This document shows positions 1-9,947 of a DNA stretch of 60,764 nt, one piece after another; position 1 is the stretch's first letter; each line of letters begins with the position of its first letter. A program made the position numbers and the translations under genes. The DNA comes from an uncultured Actinomycetes bacterium. Lineage in GTDB: Bacteria > Actinomycetota > Thermoleophilia > RBG-16-64-13. The notes beneath the pieces were generated by a model. The model had not been told where the DNA came from, did not search any database, and saw nothing but the letters and a program-made list of their open reading frames with translations. Location: assembly GCA_937148845.1 (NCBI GenBank), contig CAKZRW010000096.1, positions 1 to 60,764 of the forward strand, given 5' to 3'.

Positions 1-1
1 G

Positions 2-619
2 ACCGAGCGGGTGGTCATCCCCCCGGCCGACCAGCTCGAGGTGGTCGACCGCAAGAAACCCACAGGTCCGCCCAGCAGGTACCGCCCTTTCCGACCCGAC
101 AAGAACGGAGTAGCGCCCATGGCCACATTCGGCGCTGGCTACCGCATACACGTCACTGGTCTCACCCATGACGAACGTGGTTATCCCGTCATGAACGAGA
201 TAGCCCAGCAACAGCTGGTCGATCGCTTGGTGCAGAAGATCCGCAAGAACGTCGACAAGATAATCCGCTATGACAGCGTCATGTTGGATGACGCCGAGGT
301 GGCGGTGGTGGCGTATGGCATCAGCGCCCGCTCCGCCAAGCGAGCAGTGGCGGAGGCCAGAGCTCAGGGTATCAAGGCCGGCCTGCTCAAGCTGGAGACC
401 ATATGGCCGTTCCCCGAAAAGGTGGTACGCGACCTGGCCGGGAGAGTACGCGGTCTGGTCGTGGCGGAGATCAATTACGGCCAGATGGTCCTGGAGGTCG
501 AACGCTGCGTCGCGGGACTCTCTCCGGTGCGGTTGGTGCGGCATGCCGGCGGCGCCATCATCCGCCCGGACGCGATCCTGGAGGCTCTCCAGCAACTGTC
601 GAGAGGAGTGACAGTATGA
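2..619 (+). CDS. korA: 2-oxoacid:ferredoxin oxidoreductase alpha subunit, C-terminal part
   Basis: This is the C-terminal ~205 residues of a KorA/VorB-type alpha subunit. The frame is open from base 2, so the start lies outside the window. The subunit takes part in CoA-dependent oxidative decarboxylation of a 2-oxoacid with ferredoxin reduction in the cytoplasm. The piece matches the C-terminal pyruvate-binding/transketolase-like domain of the family, including the PVMNEIAQQQLVDRLVQKI helix and a KLETIWPFPE segment typical of KorA. The stop codon overlaps the next gene's start (ATGA), indicating translational coupling with the beta and gamma subunits. The exact substrate (2-oxoglutarate or a branched-chain 2-oxoacid) cannot be fixed from this fragment. 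Confidence 0.88.
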   Translation, partial: TERVVIPPADQLEVVDRKKPTGPPSRYRPFRPDKNGVAPMATFGAGYRIHVTGLTHDERGYPVMNEIAQQQLVDRLVQKIRKNVDKIIRYDSVMLDDAEVAVVAYGISARSAKRAVAEARAQGIKAGLLKLETIWPFPEKVVRDLAGRVRGLVVAEINYGQMVLEVERCVAGLSPVRLVRHAGGAIIRPDAILEALQQLSRGVTV

Positions 620-1542
620 AGACCCCAACCGAGACGACCACTCGTCTTCGGCGTCAGACGCGGGCCCGCCCTAAGGCCCATCCTCACGACCACCTGCTGC
701 GGACCGATCGCATGCCCCACATCTGGTGTCCCGGCTGTGGCATCGGTACCGTGTTCGGCTGCTTGCTCACCGCCATCGAGAAATCGGGGCTACCTTTGGA
801 CGACATCGCCATCGTCTCGGGCATCGGCTGTACGGGGCGGATGGCGGGATACCTGAACCTGGACTCCTTTCACACCACCCACGGCAGAGCCATCCCTTTC
901 GCCACTGGACTCAAGCTAGCCCGCCCCCAGGGGACGGTCTTGGTGGCCTCTGGAGACGGCGACCTTTTCGCCATCGGCGGTAACCATTTCATACATGCGG
1001 CTCGCCGCAATATCGATTTGACCGTCATCTGTGTCAACAACCTCAACTACGGGATGACGGGCGGCCAGGTGGCCCCTTCTACCCCGTTCGGGGCCAGGAC
1101 CACCACCACTCCCGTGGGCAACATCGAGGAGCCGTTCAATTTCTGCTCGCTGGCTGCGGAGTGCGGGGCCACCTACGTGGCGCGCTGGACCTCTCTTCAC
1201 GCGCGCTGGCTCACCGACTCGCTCGTGGAAGCCATGACCAAGAAGGGCTTTTCGTATGTGGAAGTGCTGGCGCCTTGTCCCACCACCTTCGGCCGCCGGA
1301 ATCGCTTGGGCAGCGGAGCCGACCTTGCCCGGTTCTTTCATGAGCGGTCGGTCATCCGCAACGGGATAGACCCGCGTGAAGCGGTGCTCGACTTTGAGAA
1401 GCACCTGGTGGTCGGCAAGTTCGTGGACAGCACAAGGCCTACCTTCCTGGACAACTACGAGCTGGTGCGCCGGCGTGAAGTGGGCGAGTGGCCTTTCCGC
1501 GAAGAGCACACCCCTCATACTTCCGGCAGAGCGCACAACTAG
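616..1542 (+). CDS. korB: 2-oxoacid:ferredoxin oxidoreductase beta subunit (TPP-binding)
   Basis: A 308-residue KorB-type beta subunit that binds thiamine pyrophosphate and a 4Fe-4S cluster. Visible motifs are WCPGCGIG near the N-terminus (cluster ligands), the GDGDLFAIGGNH TPP/Mg motif followed by NNLNYGMTGGQ, and a late CPTTFGRRN segment. The ATG at 616 overlaps the korA stop by ATGA, so it is preferred over an upstream in-frame extension running into korA. Length is normal for the family. It forms an operon with korA before and korC after. The CPTTFGRRN context resembles 2-oxoglutarate enzymes, but this is inference. Confidence 0.93.
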   Translation: MKTPTETTTRLRRQTRARPKAHPHDHLLRTDRMPHIWCPGCGIGTVFGCLLTAIEKSGLPLDDIAIVSGIGCTGRMAGYLNLDSFHTTHGRAIPFATGLKLARPQGTVLVASGDGDLFAIGGNHFIHAARRNIDLTVICVNNLNYGMTGGQVAPSTPFGARTTTTPVGNIEEPFNFCSLAAECGATYVARWTSLHARWLTDSLVEAMTKKGFSYVEVLAPCPTTFGRRNRLGSGADLARFFHERSVIRNGIDPREAVLDFEKHLVVGKFVDSTRPTFLDNYELVRRREVGEWPFREEHTPHTSGRAHN

Positions 1543-1549
1543 AGGGAAC

Positions 1550-2140
1550 ATGAACGCCAACGGAGAAATAGAGATCCTCATCTCCGGCTTCGGAGGACAA
1601 GGCATCGTGCTCACAGGGAGCATCCTGGGCAAGGCAGCCACCTTGCACGACCAGAAGCATGCCACCATGGTCCAGTCTTATGGCCCGGAAGCACGGGGTG
1701 GTTCCTGTTCCTCACAAGTGATGATCAGCGATCGGGAGATCCTTTACCCCTACGTGGAACGGCCGGACATCCTGATCACCATGAGCCAGGAAGGCTTCGA
1801 CAAGAACATAGCCAGTCTGTCACCGGGCGGACTCTTGCTTTGGGACACCGACCTGGTGCGTGTGGACGGCCTGGATCCCTCCCTGCGGGCTTACCACATC
1901 CCCGCCACCCGCTTTGCTCAGAAGCTCGGCAACAAGATGATGGCCAACATAGTCATGCTGGGCTTCCTTTCGGCCCTGTGCGACGTCGTGGATGCGGACT
2001 CTCTGCGCGAGGCCGTCCTTGGCTCCGTCCCCCCCAAGACCAAGGAGGCCAATGCCGCCGCCTTCGAGCGGGGACGCGAATACGGGCAGGCTATCCAGCG
2101 CAGCCGGGCCAAGCTGCAGACGCACCCTGAGGAAACATGA
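1550..2140 (+). CDS. korC: 2-oxoacid:ferredoxin oxidoreductase gamma subunit
   Basis: A 196-residue gamma subunit of the 2-oxoacid:ferredoxin oxidoreductase family. It begins with the diagnostic ISGFGGQGIVLTG glycine-rich segment and carries the SYGPEARGGSCSSQVMIS motif that is strongly conserved in the gamma domain. The ATG at 1550 follows a GAGGGAA Shine-Dalgarno and lies 7 bases after korB. Its stop overlaps the next gene, whose ATG is at 2137 (ATGA), so the large flavoprotein downstream is translationally coupled to the kor genes. Confidence 0.93.
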   Translation: MNANGEIEILISGFGGQGIVLTGSILGKAATLHDQKHATMVQSYGPEARGGSCSSQVMISDREILYPYVERPDILITMSQEGFDKNIASLSPGGLLLWDTDLVRVDGLDPSLRAYHIPATRFAQKLGNKMMANIVMLGFLSALCDVVDADSLREAVLGSVPPKTKEANAAAFERGREYGQAIQRSRAKLQTHPEET

Positions 2141-5100
2141 CCAGAGCGACCGCTGTGGATCACGCCACGGGGGGAGTGCTGCTACTCGGTTCCGGGTTCG
2201 GGGCCCTCAAGGTGGCGGAGGACCTGGCCCAGGCCGGGGTCGCCGTCATCTGGGCTACCAGGGCTCACCACTTCCTGGAGCTTCCCCGCAATATGGAGCG
2301 GGACCCGGAGTGGCCCGCGGATCTGGACTTCCAGTTCCGACCTCTCTACCTGCGAGTCACCCGCCATCCCTTGGTCACCCCCCTTACTCAGGCCCGAGTG
2401 CTTTCCCTTGCTCCTATCACCGAGGGCTTTGAGGCGGTACTAGAGCAGGACCCTATCTACATCGACTACGACCTGTGCACCGGCTGCGACCGTTGCGTCG
2501 AGGTATGCCCCCTCACCGCTCAAAACCGCCTTCCCCTGTCGCGTACGCCTGCTTATTGCCCCTCCCGGGCTCTTGAGCTCGACAAGCGGACCACTCCGCC
2601 CTGCAGGGTGGAGTGCCCCCTGGGTATTAACGTCCAAGCCTACCTGGCCTTGACCGCTGCGGGACGCTATCAGGAGGCGCTGGCGGTCATCCGCGAGGAC
2701 AACCCGCTGCCGGGGGTTTGCGGGCGCGTGTGTCACCATCCCTGCGAGGCCACTTGCCGCCGAGGAGAGCTGGACGAACCGGTCTCTATCTGCGCGGTCA
2801 AGCGCTTCTTGGCCGACAAGGAGCTCCAGGGCAGGGGGAACAGCGCAGGGCAAGCGACCGCGCGGAACAGGCAAAAGAGCACCGCCCGACTGGGCCGGGT
2901 GGCCATCATCGGAGCTGGCCCTGCCGGCCTCACCGCCGCGTACTATCTGGCCCGCGAGGGGTTCCGCCCCACCATCTTCGAGGCCCTTCCCGCCGCGGGC
3001 GGCATGCTCCGCTGGGCCATCCCCGCCTATCGTCTGCCCCGCGAGGTACTTGATGCGGAGGTCGAGGCCATCGTGGCTGCGGGTGTAGAGCTCCGGCTCG
3101 GTACACGAGTGGGCCCAGATGTCAGCCTGGAAGAGCTGGAGCGCGATTTCGACGCCGTCCTGGTCGCCACAGGAGCACAGCGAAGTGCTCCGTTCACCGT
3201 ACCGGGGGCTGAGGCCCAGGGCTGCTACGGCGCGCTTGAGTTCCTGCGGGCCTTCCATCAGGGAGAACCGTTGACGCTCGGACAGCGAGTGGCCGTCGTG
3301 GGGGGAGGTAACTCGGCCCTAGACGCAGCCCGTACAGCCCTGCGCCTAGGGGCCGAGGTCACTGTCTTCTATCGCAGATCCTGCGAAGACATGCCGGCCT
3401 TCCCGGCAGAGATCGAGGCTGCCCGGTCCGAAGGCGTCCGCTTCGAGTTCCACACCTCTCCTGTGCAGGTTCTTGTGGCCAAAACTGAGCACGAGGGGAC
3501 TCCACGCGTGGTCGGACTCGAGCTGATCAGGATGCGACCCGGTGAAGAAGACGGGAGCTGTCGGCCAAGCCCGACGCCCATACCCGGTTCCGAGTTCCAG
3601 GTGGAGGTAGACGCGGTCATCTACGCCCTGGGCCAAGTGGCCGACCACGATTTCCTGCGCCTCCTGCCAGGCTGGGACGAAACCCGAGGCGTGGTCGCGG
3701 TGGACTCTGCCTTGCAACTTGGGCGACCGAAGTTCTGGGCGGCTGGGGACGTGGTGGCGGGCCCTTCCAGGGTGGTGGAGGCGATGGCTCAAGGCAAGAG
3801 GGCAGCCAAAGCCATCTGTGAACGACTCACCGGTCGGTCCAGTGGGATCCCGGAGGTCCCCGTCCGGCCCAGGGGCCGCGGAGACCATCTCCCCATCAGC
3901 GACGAGCTACCCCAGTTGCCCCGCCAGGAAGCCGCCTTACGCCAACCCCGGGTGAGGCGCCGAGACTTCCAGGAGGTGGATCTCGGACTGACCGAAGACC
4001 AGGTTCTGGCTGAGGCCCGACGGTGCTTGCAGTGCAGCGGCTGCTGCGAGTGCCTCAGTTGCGTCGACGCCTGTGCTGACATCGGGGCCATCGATCATGG
4101 GAAGCAGGCGGAGCGCTTCGAGTTCCGCCCGGCGGCGGTGATCGTCGCCGACGATAGTGAGTTGCCCCCCGGACGGCAGCCGCAATCCCCACGGCTCTTC
4201 GCCTTGGGCGCGGTCGGTACTGACCTTATGAAGGCCATGGTGGAGGGAAGCGCGGCGGCGGGGCGGGCCCTGGCCGTGGCCCGCCCCGCCGCCCGCTCCC
4301 TCCAAGCCCGGAGACGCCCCTCTGCCCGCGGCCGCGAGAGCAGCCAAGAGACCAGGCTTGGTGTATTCCTCTGCACTTGCAACGGTACCCTTGCTCCGGC
4401 CGCGGTCCTGGACCGCATCCTTGAGATGGCCCGACGTGTTCCCGAGACCGTCCACAGCCAGCTACTCGTCTCCGCTTGCCATCCACAGGGCGCCGCCACC
4501 ATCGCAGAGACCGTGCGCAGCCAGGGCCTCAACCGAGTGATCCTGGCGTCCTGCGCTTGCTGTCCCCTCGAGTTCCAATGCATATCCTGCAACGACCAGC
4601 GCAACCGTGCTCGCCTTCATCTGTTCGACGAACAGGGTCTGGACCGCTCCCTTTTCGAGATGGTCAACTTGCGGGACTGTCTGGCCGGAGGCCGTCTGAG
4701 TCAAGAGGACCTAGTGCGCAGAGCCCGGGACATGCTTCACGGTGCTCTCATCCGGATGCGCTACCTGGGACCGCTGCGGCAGGGAGTGACCGAGATCGGC
4801 AAGGAAGTCCTCATCTTGGGAGCTACGACTATTGGCATGAGCGCGGCTCTCAACCTGGACCTGCAAGGCTTTCGGGTCCGCCTCGTGCACAAGTGCAGCC
4901 TCGCTGACACCTCCCCCGCCGAGACAGCCCCCGCCGAGGCTGCCCCCCTCCAGACCGCCCCCGCCGGCCTTGCAAACACTCTTCGCACACACGTACAGAC
5001 GATCCGGGGCCAACGCTTCTCTGAAACGAGCTCGGAGACAGCAGAAGATCAGGGGCAGCTCACCGCCGCCCTGGCAGCGAGTGGGGTGACCCACGTAAAG

Positions 5101-5664
5101 GAGGCCCTGATCGAGAAGGTCACGGGCCACATCGGCGACTTCAGGGTCAAAGCAGTGGTATCGGGAGAGAAAGTCACTTGGCGTACCGACATCGTTTGCC
5201 TCACCGACGAAGCGGTACTTGGCCTGGCTATACCTGAAGACTTGGTCGGGCTGAAGAAGTTCTACCGGTACAACTTCGCCTTCTTCCACAGCCCGCAGCC
5301 CGGGCTTTACCGGGTACTACCCCGCACGCTGACCCGGGTGGGTGAATTCGAGGCCGGGGCCGCTCTGGCTGCGCAGGTGGCCCGCGGCTCCGCGGAGGCC
5401 TTCCTGAAGGACCACGAGCTCAGTCCGCGCGTAGATCCCGACCGCTGCCGCGGTTGCGGTCGCTGCGTAGACATCTGCCCCTTTGACGCCGTACGTCTGC
5501 GTCCGAGCCTGAACGGCACTTATGTGGCCGAAGTCTTGCGCTACAACTGTGTGGGTTGCGGAGGTTGCGTGGGTCGGTGTCCGGTAACCGCCATGGATAT
5601 GCCCTACTTCTCCAACAGACTGCTGGAGGAGATGCTGGTAGGTGCTTTGCGAGGGGAGTTGTAG
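2137..5664 (+). CDS. GltD-like NAD(P)H/FAD oxidoreductase fused to HdrA-like and multi-ferredoxin modules
   Basis: A 1175-residue multidomain iron-sulfur flavoprotein. Order seen: an N-terminal Rossmann-like GSGFGALK segment; a 4Fe-4S site (CTGCDRCVEVCP, ~110); a GltD-type N-terminal cysteine domain (CRVECPLGIN ... CGRVCHHPCEATC); FAD site VAIIGAGPAGLTAAYY (~253); pyridine-nucleotide site VAVVGGGNSALDAA (~386) with an FYRRS motif; a cysteine cluster CLQCSGCCECLSC; an HdrA-like N-terminal region (GVFLCTCNGT, SACHPQGA); an Ala/Pro-rich linker (~930-950); and two C-terminal 4Fe-4S motifs (CRGCGRCVDICP, CVGCGGCVGRCP). It probably passes electrons between NAD(P)H and the ferredoxin/Hdr modules encoded around it. 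A fusion this large is unusual. The partner and direction of electron flow are inferred from context. Confidence 0.85.
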   Translation: MTRATAVDHATGGVLLLGSGFGALKVAEDLAQAGVAVIWATRAHHFLELPRNMERDPEWPADLDFQFRPLYLRVTRHPLVTPLTQARVLSLAPITEGFEAVLEQDPIYIDYDLCTGCDRCVEVCPLTAQNRLPLSRTPAYCPSRALELDKRTTPPCRVECPLGINVQAYLALTAAGRYQEALAVIREDNPLPGVCGRVCHHPCEATCRRGELDEPVSICAVKRFLADKELQGRGNSAGQATARNRQKSTARLGRVAIIGAGPAGLTAAYYLAREGFRPTIFEALPAAGGMLRWAIPAYRLPREVLDAEVEAIVAAGVELRLGTRVGPDVSLEELERDFDAVLVATGAQRSAPFTVPGAEAQGCYGALEFLRAFHQGEPLTLGQRVAVVGGGNSALDAARTALRLGAEVTVFYRRSCEDMPAFPAEIEAARSEGVRFEFHTSPVQVLVAKTEHEGTPRVVGLELIRMRPGEEDGSCRPSPTPIPGSEFQVEVDAVIYALGQVADHDFLRLLPGWDETRGVVAVDSALQLGRPKFWAAGDVVAGPSRVVEAMAQGKRAAKAICERLTGRSSGIPEVPVRPRGRGDHLPISDELPQLPRQEAALRQPRVRRRDFQEVDLGLTEDQVLAEARRCLQCSGCCECLSCVDACADIGAIDHGKQAERFEFRPAAVIVADDSELPPGRQPQSPRLFALGAVGTDLMKAMVEGSAAAGRALAVARPAARSLQARRRPSARGRESSQETRLGVFLCTCNGTLAPAAVLDRILEMARRVPETVHSQLLVSACHPQGAATIAETVRSQGLNRVILASCACCPLEFQCISCNDQRNRARLHLFDEQGLDRSLFEMVNLRDCLAGGRLSQEDLVRRARDMLHGALIRMRYLGPLRQGVTEIGKEVLILGATTIGMSAALNLDLQGFRVRLVHKCSLADTSPAETAPAEAAPLQTAPAGLANTLRTHVQTIRGQRFSETSSETAEDQGQLTAALAASGVTHVKEALIEKVTGHIGDFRVKAVVSGEKVTWRTDIVCLTDEAVLGLAIPEDLVGLKKFYRYNFAFFHSPQPGLYRVLPRTLTRVGEFEAGAALAAQVARGSAEAFLKDHELSPRVDPDRCRGCGRCVDICPFDAVRLRPSLNGTYVAEVLRYNCVGCGGCVGRCPVTAMDMPYFSNRLLEEMLVGALRGEL

Positions 5665-6276
5665 ATGGCCTCTGCCCCCAGGAACAGCCCTCGTACCGTC
5701 GACACCAGCCCTCCACTCAGCCCGGCCCCTCCACTCAGCCCGCCAGTGGTGGGCACCGCGGCGGCAGGCGGGACCCCATCACCCACGGGTTTCACGACCG
5801 GGGTCTTCCCGGCGGCGGAACCCGCAGCCGGATCTTCCGCAGGCAAGGCTTCCACAGCGATCCGCCTGCTCGGCATCCTTTGCAACTGGAGCCCGTTCGC
5901 CTGTTTCAACGCGGCAGCCATGGCCCACCTGGAGCTGCCGCCGGAATACTCTTTCATGAGGGTCATGTGCATCGGGCGGATCAACCAAGCCCTCATCCTG
6001 CGGGCCTTCGAGTATGGCGCCGATGGCGTAATCCTGCTCGAGTGCAGGGACGAGGATTGTCGCTACGGCCCGGGGCCGGAAGTGGGTCATTCCAACGTGG
6101 ACCGAGTACGGCGCCTGCTCCACCTGCTGGGTATAGGCCAGTCGCGCCTCGTGGAGAAGAGCTTCCAGGCGCACGAAAAGGAAGAGCTGGTGCGTACGCT
6201 ATGGGAGTTTGCCGCCCAGATCAAAGCCTTGGGCCCGAACCCGGCCAAACCGCCCCAAGAGAGGAGGAGCGCGTGA
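5665..6276 (+). CDS. mvhD: MvhD/FlpD-like hydrogenase-type iron-sulfur subunit
   Basis: A 203-residue protein with a Pro/Ala/Ser-rich N-terminal ~65 residues (PPLSPAPPLSPP repeats) followed by an MvhD (FlpD family) domain: CNWSPFACFN, then MRVMCIGRINQALILRAFEYGADGVILLECRDEDCRYG. In canonical MvhD the first motif is [10 protein letters not shown]; here one cysteine is replaced, so cluster ligation may differ. The ATG directly follows the previous stop (TAGATG). MvhD subunits shuttle electrons to HdrA, which fits the hdr genes just downstream. A second MvhD domain is fused to the C-terminus of HdrA in this operon. Confidence 0.8.
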   Translation: MASAPRNSPRTVDTSPPLSPAPPLSPPVVGTAAAGGTPSPTGFTTGVFPAAEPAAGSSAGKASTAIRLLGILCNWSPFACFNAAAMAHLELPPEYSFMRVMCIGRINQALILRAFEYGADGVILLECRDEDCRYGPGPEVGHSNVDRVRRLLHLLGIGQSRLVEKSFQAHEKEELVRTLWEFAAQIKALGPNPAKPPQERRSA

Positions 6277-7469
6277 AGCTGGGTGATCCCAGAGTAAAAC
6301 AACTGGTGCAGGAGAACGCGTTGGCACTCTGCATCGAGTGCGGCAAGTGCTCGGCCTCTTGTCCTAGGATGCTCACCGGCAAGGAATACTCGCCCCGTAT
6401 CTTGGCCCACAAGCTCATCGCCGAACCCGACAGCGAAACCTACATCGAGAACTCGGTGTGGGAGTGTCTCACCTGCGGCCTCTGCGAGGAACGGTGCCCC
6501 TCAGGGGTGGAGATCAGCCAGTTCATCCTCCAGATGCGTACTCTCCTTGCCGGAACCAAGGGCCTCAAGGGCTATCGCTCGCATGACGGCGCTCTTCATT
6601 CCTGGATGCGGCTGATGACTGCACCCGGCCTCAAACAGAACCGGCTCGGCTGGGTGGGCCCGGAACTGAGAGTGGCTCGTACGGGCAAGGTCGCCTTCTT
6701 CAGCGGCTGCGCGCCCTATTTCGACGTCTTCTTCACTCAGATCGGCGTGGACACGCTGGCGGCAGCACGGGCCGCCGTGCGTCTGCTCAACTTCCTCGAC
6801 ATCGTGCCCGTCTTGCTCGAGAACGAGCGTTGCTGTGGCCACGATCTCCTCTGGACAGGCGACCGCGAGAACTTCGAAGCTCTCTGCCGGCTCAACTACC
6901 AGGAGTTCCGCGCTGCGGGAGTTGAAGAGGTGGTAGTCACCTGTCCGGAGTGCTACCAGGTTCTGGCCCGATTCCTGCCCGAGGTCGTCCCCGGCTCGGA
7001 GCTCAAGGTCACCCTGCTCACAGACCTCTTGCTGCGGGAGGTATCCAAGGGCGGGGTGAGCTTCCGGCCGTTCGTAAGACGAGCCACCTACCAGGACCCC
7101 TGCCGGCTGGGACGGATACCGGGCGGGGTAGAGACCCCTCGAGCCCTCTTAGGCTCCATCCCTGGGCTTGAACTGAAGGAGATGCGAAACTCTGGGCGAA
7201 GCGCAGTGTGCTGCGGGAACAATGCTTTCATCAACTGTGACGCTTATTCCAAGCGCGTCCAAGTCGAGCGGCTGCAGGAGGCGAAGGCTACTCGCGCCGA
7301 TCTGCTCGTCACTGCCTGCCCTAAGTGCATGATCCACCTCACCTGTGCTATGCGTGACCCGTACCGGCACGGCCGCCTGTCACTGGAGGTCAGAGACTTG
7401 GCCACCATCCTGGCCGATTCTATCGAATGGTCCAGAGGTGACAACGCCGCCGAGGCCGTATCGCGTTGA
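6273..7469 (+). CDS. Fused heterodisulfide reductase HdrC-HdrB-like iron-sulfur protein
   Basis: A 398-residue cytosolic iron-sulfur protein from a GTG start overlapping the mvhD stop (GTGA), preceded by GAGGAGGAG. The N-terminal HdrC part has two 4Fe-4S motifs ([13 protein letters not shown] and [13 protein letters not shown]). The C-terminal HdrB part has two CCG-type domains: ERCCGHDLL ... CPECY, then DPCRLG ... VCCGNNAF ... CPKC. In the family the CCG domains carry the unusual clusters that reduce disulfides. A longer open frame runs upstream but lies inside the neighbouring gene, so it is rejected. The HdrC-HdrB fusion resembles HdrD, but no membrane partner HdrE is present here. Confidence 0.87.
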   Translation: MKLGDPRVKQLVQENALALCIECGKCSASCPRMLTGKEYSPRILAHKLIAEPDSETYIENSVWECLTCGLCEERCPSGVEISQFILQMRTLLAGTKGLKGYRSHDGALHSWMRLMTAPGLKQNRLGWVGPELRVARTGKVAFFSGCAPYFDVFFTQIGVDTLAAARAAVRLLNFLDIVPVLLENERCCGHDLLWTGDRENFEALCRLNYQEFRAAGVEEVVVTCPECYQVLARFLPEVVPGSELKVTLLTDLLLREVSKGGVSFRPFVRRATYQDPCRLGRIPGGVETPRALLGSIPGLELKEMRNSGRSAVCCGNNAFINCDAYSKRVQVERLQEAKATRADLLVTACPKCMIHLTCAMRDPYRHGRLSLEVRDLATILADSIEWSRGDNAAEAVSR

Positions 7470-7479
7470 AAGGAAGCTG

Positions 7480-9942
7480 ATGGAAAGGAAAAGCGATACA
7501 ACACGCAGCCGCATCGGAGTGTATGTCTGCCACTGCGGATCGAACATCGCCGGGGTGGTCGATTGTCAAGCCGTGGCCGCCTACGCCGAGACCCTACCTG
7601 AGGTAGTGGTATCGCGGCACGAGGGCTATCTGTGCTCGGAGCCCGGCCAGAACCGTATCAAGGCCGACATCGCCGAGCTTGGCATCGACCGGGTCGTGGT
7701 GGCGTCTTGTTCTCCCCGCCTGCATGAGCCCACTTTCCGCGCCTGTTTGAGCGAAGCTGGGCTCAATCCCTATCTCCTGGAGATGGCCAATCTCCGGGAG
7801 CAGTGCTCCTGGGTCCATTCCGGCGACCCCGAGGCCGCTACCCGCAAGGCCCAGGACCTGGTGCGGGCAGCTGTCGCCCGCGCTCGTCTCTTGGGAGCCC
7901 GCAAAGAACTGCAGGTGCCCGTGGAGCCAGCCACCTTGGTCATGGGGGGCGGAGTGGCGGGGATCCAGGCCGCTCTCGACCTGGCTGACTCCGGCTACAA
8001 GGTCTACCTCGTGGAAAAGGCGCCGAGTATCGGGGGGGTGATGGCTTGGTTGGACAAGACCTATCCGACCATGGACTGTTCGATATGAATACTCGGGCCT
8101 AAGATGGCGGATGCCGGTCGGCATCCAAATATCACTCTCCTCACTCAGGCCGAGGTCAAGTCGGTCAGCGGCTATGTCGGCAACTTCGAGGTACGCATCT
8201 TCAAGAAGGCCCGCTACGTGGTGGAAAGCGAGTGCACCGCCTGCGGCGACTGCGCCCAGGTCTGCCCGGTCTTGGTGCCGAACGAGTTCAACATGGGCCT
8301 AGACTCCCGCCGCGCCATCTACCAACCGTTCCCCCAGGCCATCCCCTCGGCCTATGTCATGGATATCGACCACTGCCTCGGGCATGATCCCATGGTGTGC
8401 GGCAAGTGCGTGGCCGCCTGCAAGAAGAAGTGCATCGACTTCAACATGTCCGACGAGGAGATCACCGTCAAGGTGGGCACCATAATCGTCGCCACCGGCA
8501 TCGAGCTCTATGACCCCACTGAGCTCGACGAGTACGGGTACACCCGCTACGAGAACGTGGTCACTTCCGCCGAGTTCGAGCGGCTGATCAATGCTGGCGG
8601 ACCCACCCGAGGTCACGTCATCAGGCTGACCGACCGGAGGCCGCCCAAGTCGGTGGCTTTCATCCAATGTGTGGGCTCTCGTTCTCAGAAGCGAGGGGAG
8701 CCCTACTGCTCCAATATCTGCTGCATGAACACCATCAAGAGCACCCTCATGCTAAAGGACCACGATCCGGAAGTGGATGTGAAAGTCTTCTACATCGACA
8801 TCCGCGCTTTCGGTAAAGGCTTCGAGGACCTCTTCCGACGCAGCAAGGGCAGCGGTGTGCGCTTCGTTCGCGGCCTGCCCGGCTCCATAAGAGAGGATCC
8901 CAAGACCAAGGACCTCATCCTCACAGTGGAGAACACCGCTACCAACCAGCTGGAGCAACACCGCGTGGAGATGGTGGTGCTGGCCGTGGGGGTGAAGCCC
9001 CCGGAAGATATGAAGATAGTCCAGGAGATGCTTGCCCTGCAGAGGACCGCTGACGGCTTCTACCTTGAAGCTCATCCTAAGCTTCAGCCTGTCGAGGCTG
9101 CCACGCGAGGCATCTTCTTTGCCGGTTGTGCGGAGGCGCCGAAAGACATCAAAGACTCCGTTACCCAGGCTTCGGCGGCGGCGGCGCGGGCCATGCGGCT
9201 CATGAACCCGCGACAGCTCACGGTGGAGGCCATCACGGCCGAAGTTCTCCCCCACCTTTGCACCGCCTGCGGAATCTGCGCCAGAGTATGTCCGTTCGGC
9301 GCCATCACCGTGGACAAGCGCACCAAGTCACCTGCCGTGGTCACCACCGCCGCTTGCGCCGGTTGTGGCACGTGCGCGGCCGAGTGTCCGCAGAACGCCA
9401 TCGTCCAGCATCACTTTACCGACGAGCAACTCGAGGCTCAGATCGACGCCATTCTGCAGGACGAGCCCTGGGAACAGATCCCCGTCTTCGCCTGCAACTG
9501 GTGCTCCTACGCCGGCGCAGACTTTGCCGGGGTCTCTCGTTTCCAATATCCGCCCCACGCTCGGCTTATCCGCACCATGTGCTCCGGCCGAGTGAGCGAG
9601 AAGCTGGTTTGGAGGGCTTTTGCCAAGGGCGCGCCGGTGGTGTTGGTTTCGGGTTGCCACTTTGGCGACTGCCACTATCTGAACGCCAACCACTGGACCG
9701 ACCGCCGGATCAAGCGGATGTGGAAGAAGATGGAAAAGATGGGGCTGCGGCCGGAGCGCCTGCAGCTGGAGTGGATCAGCGCCGCCGAGGGGCTCCGCTT
9801 CCAGGCAGTGATGGAGAAGATGGAGCATCTGCGGCGGACGGTCACTCCCGAGGAAGTGGCCGAGACCCAACGCGTGCTCGCCAGCTACGATGGCCTCCGA
9901 GAAGCTTCCGACTCAGGGTCGGAACCCGCCGAGGAGAGCTAG
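7480..9942 (+). CDS. hdrA: Selenocysteine-containing HdrA fused to MvhD (UGA read through at 8086-8088)
   Basis: An 820-residue protein if the in-frame UGA at 8086-8088 is read as Sec203. The upstream part holds the HdrA N-terminus (VYVCHCGSN) and the FAD motif [18 protein letters not shown], and ends PTMDCSI. The UGA follows, and the same frame continues without a stop as [18 protein letters not shown]. The family consensus here is DCS-x-C-IL-x-PKM, so UGA occupies a conserved Cys. Three 4Fe-4S motifs follow ([36 protein letters not shown]). A C-terminal MvhD domain ([28 protein letters not shown]; ~665-790) completes the fusion. The start ATG has GAAAGGAAG upstream. Sec-containing HdrA is known in methanogens. 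The chain looks intact apart from UGA, arguing against a pseudogene. Confidence 0.9.
8109..8126 (+). promoter_or_regulatory. SECIS-like hairpin for hdrA
   Basis: A perfect 7-bp stem (GGATGCC paired with GGCATCC) closes a GGTC tetraloop, starting 20 nt after the UGA; the loop lies at nt 28-31. A GGUC apical loop is what the E. coli fdhF SECIS shows. The spacing falls inside the range used for bacterial SECIS as I recall it. The hairpin is within coding sequence, as in all bacterial SECIS elements. Confidence 0.8.
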
Positions 9943-9947
9943 TCGGC

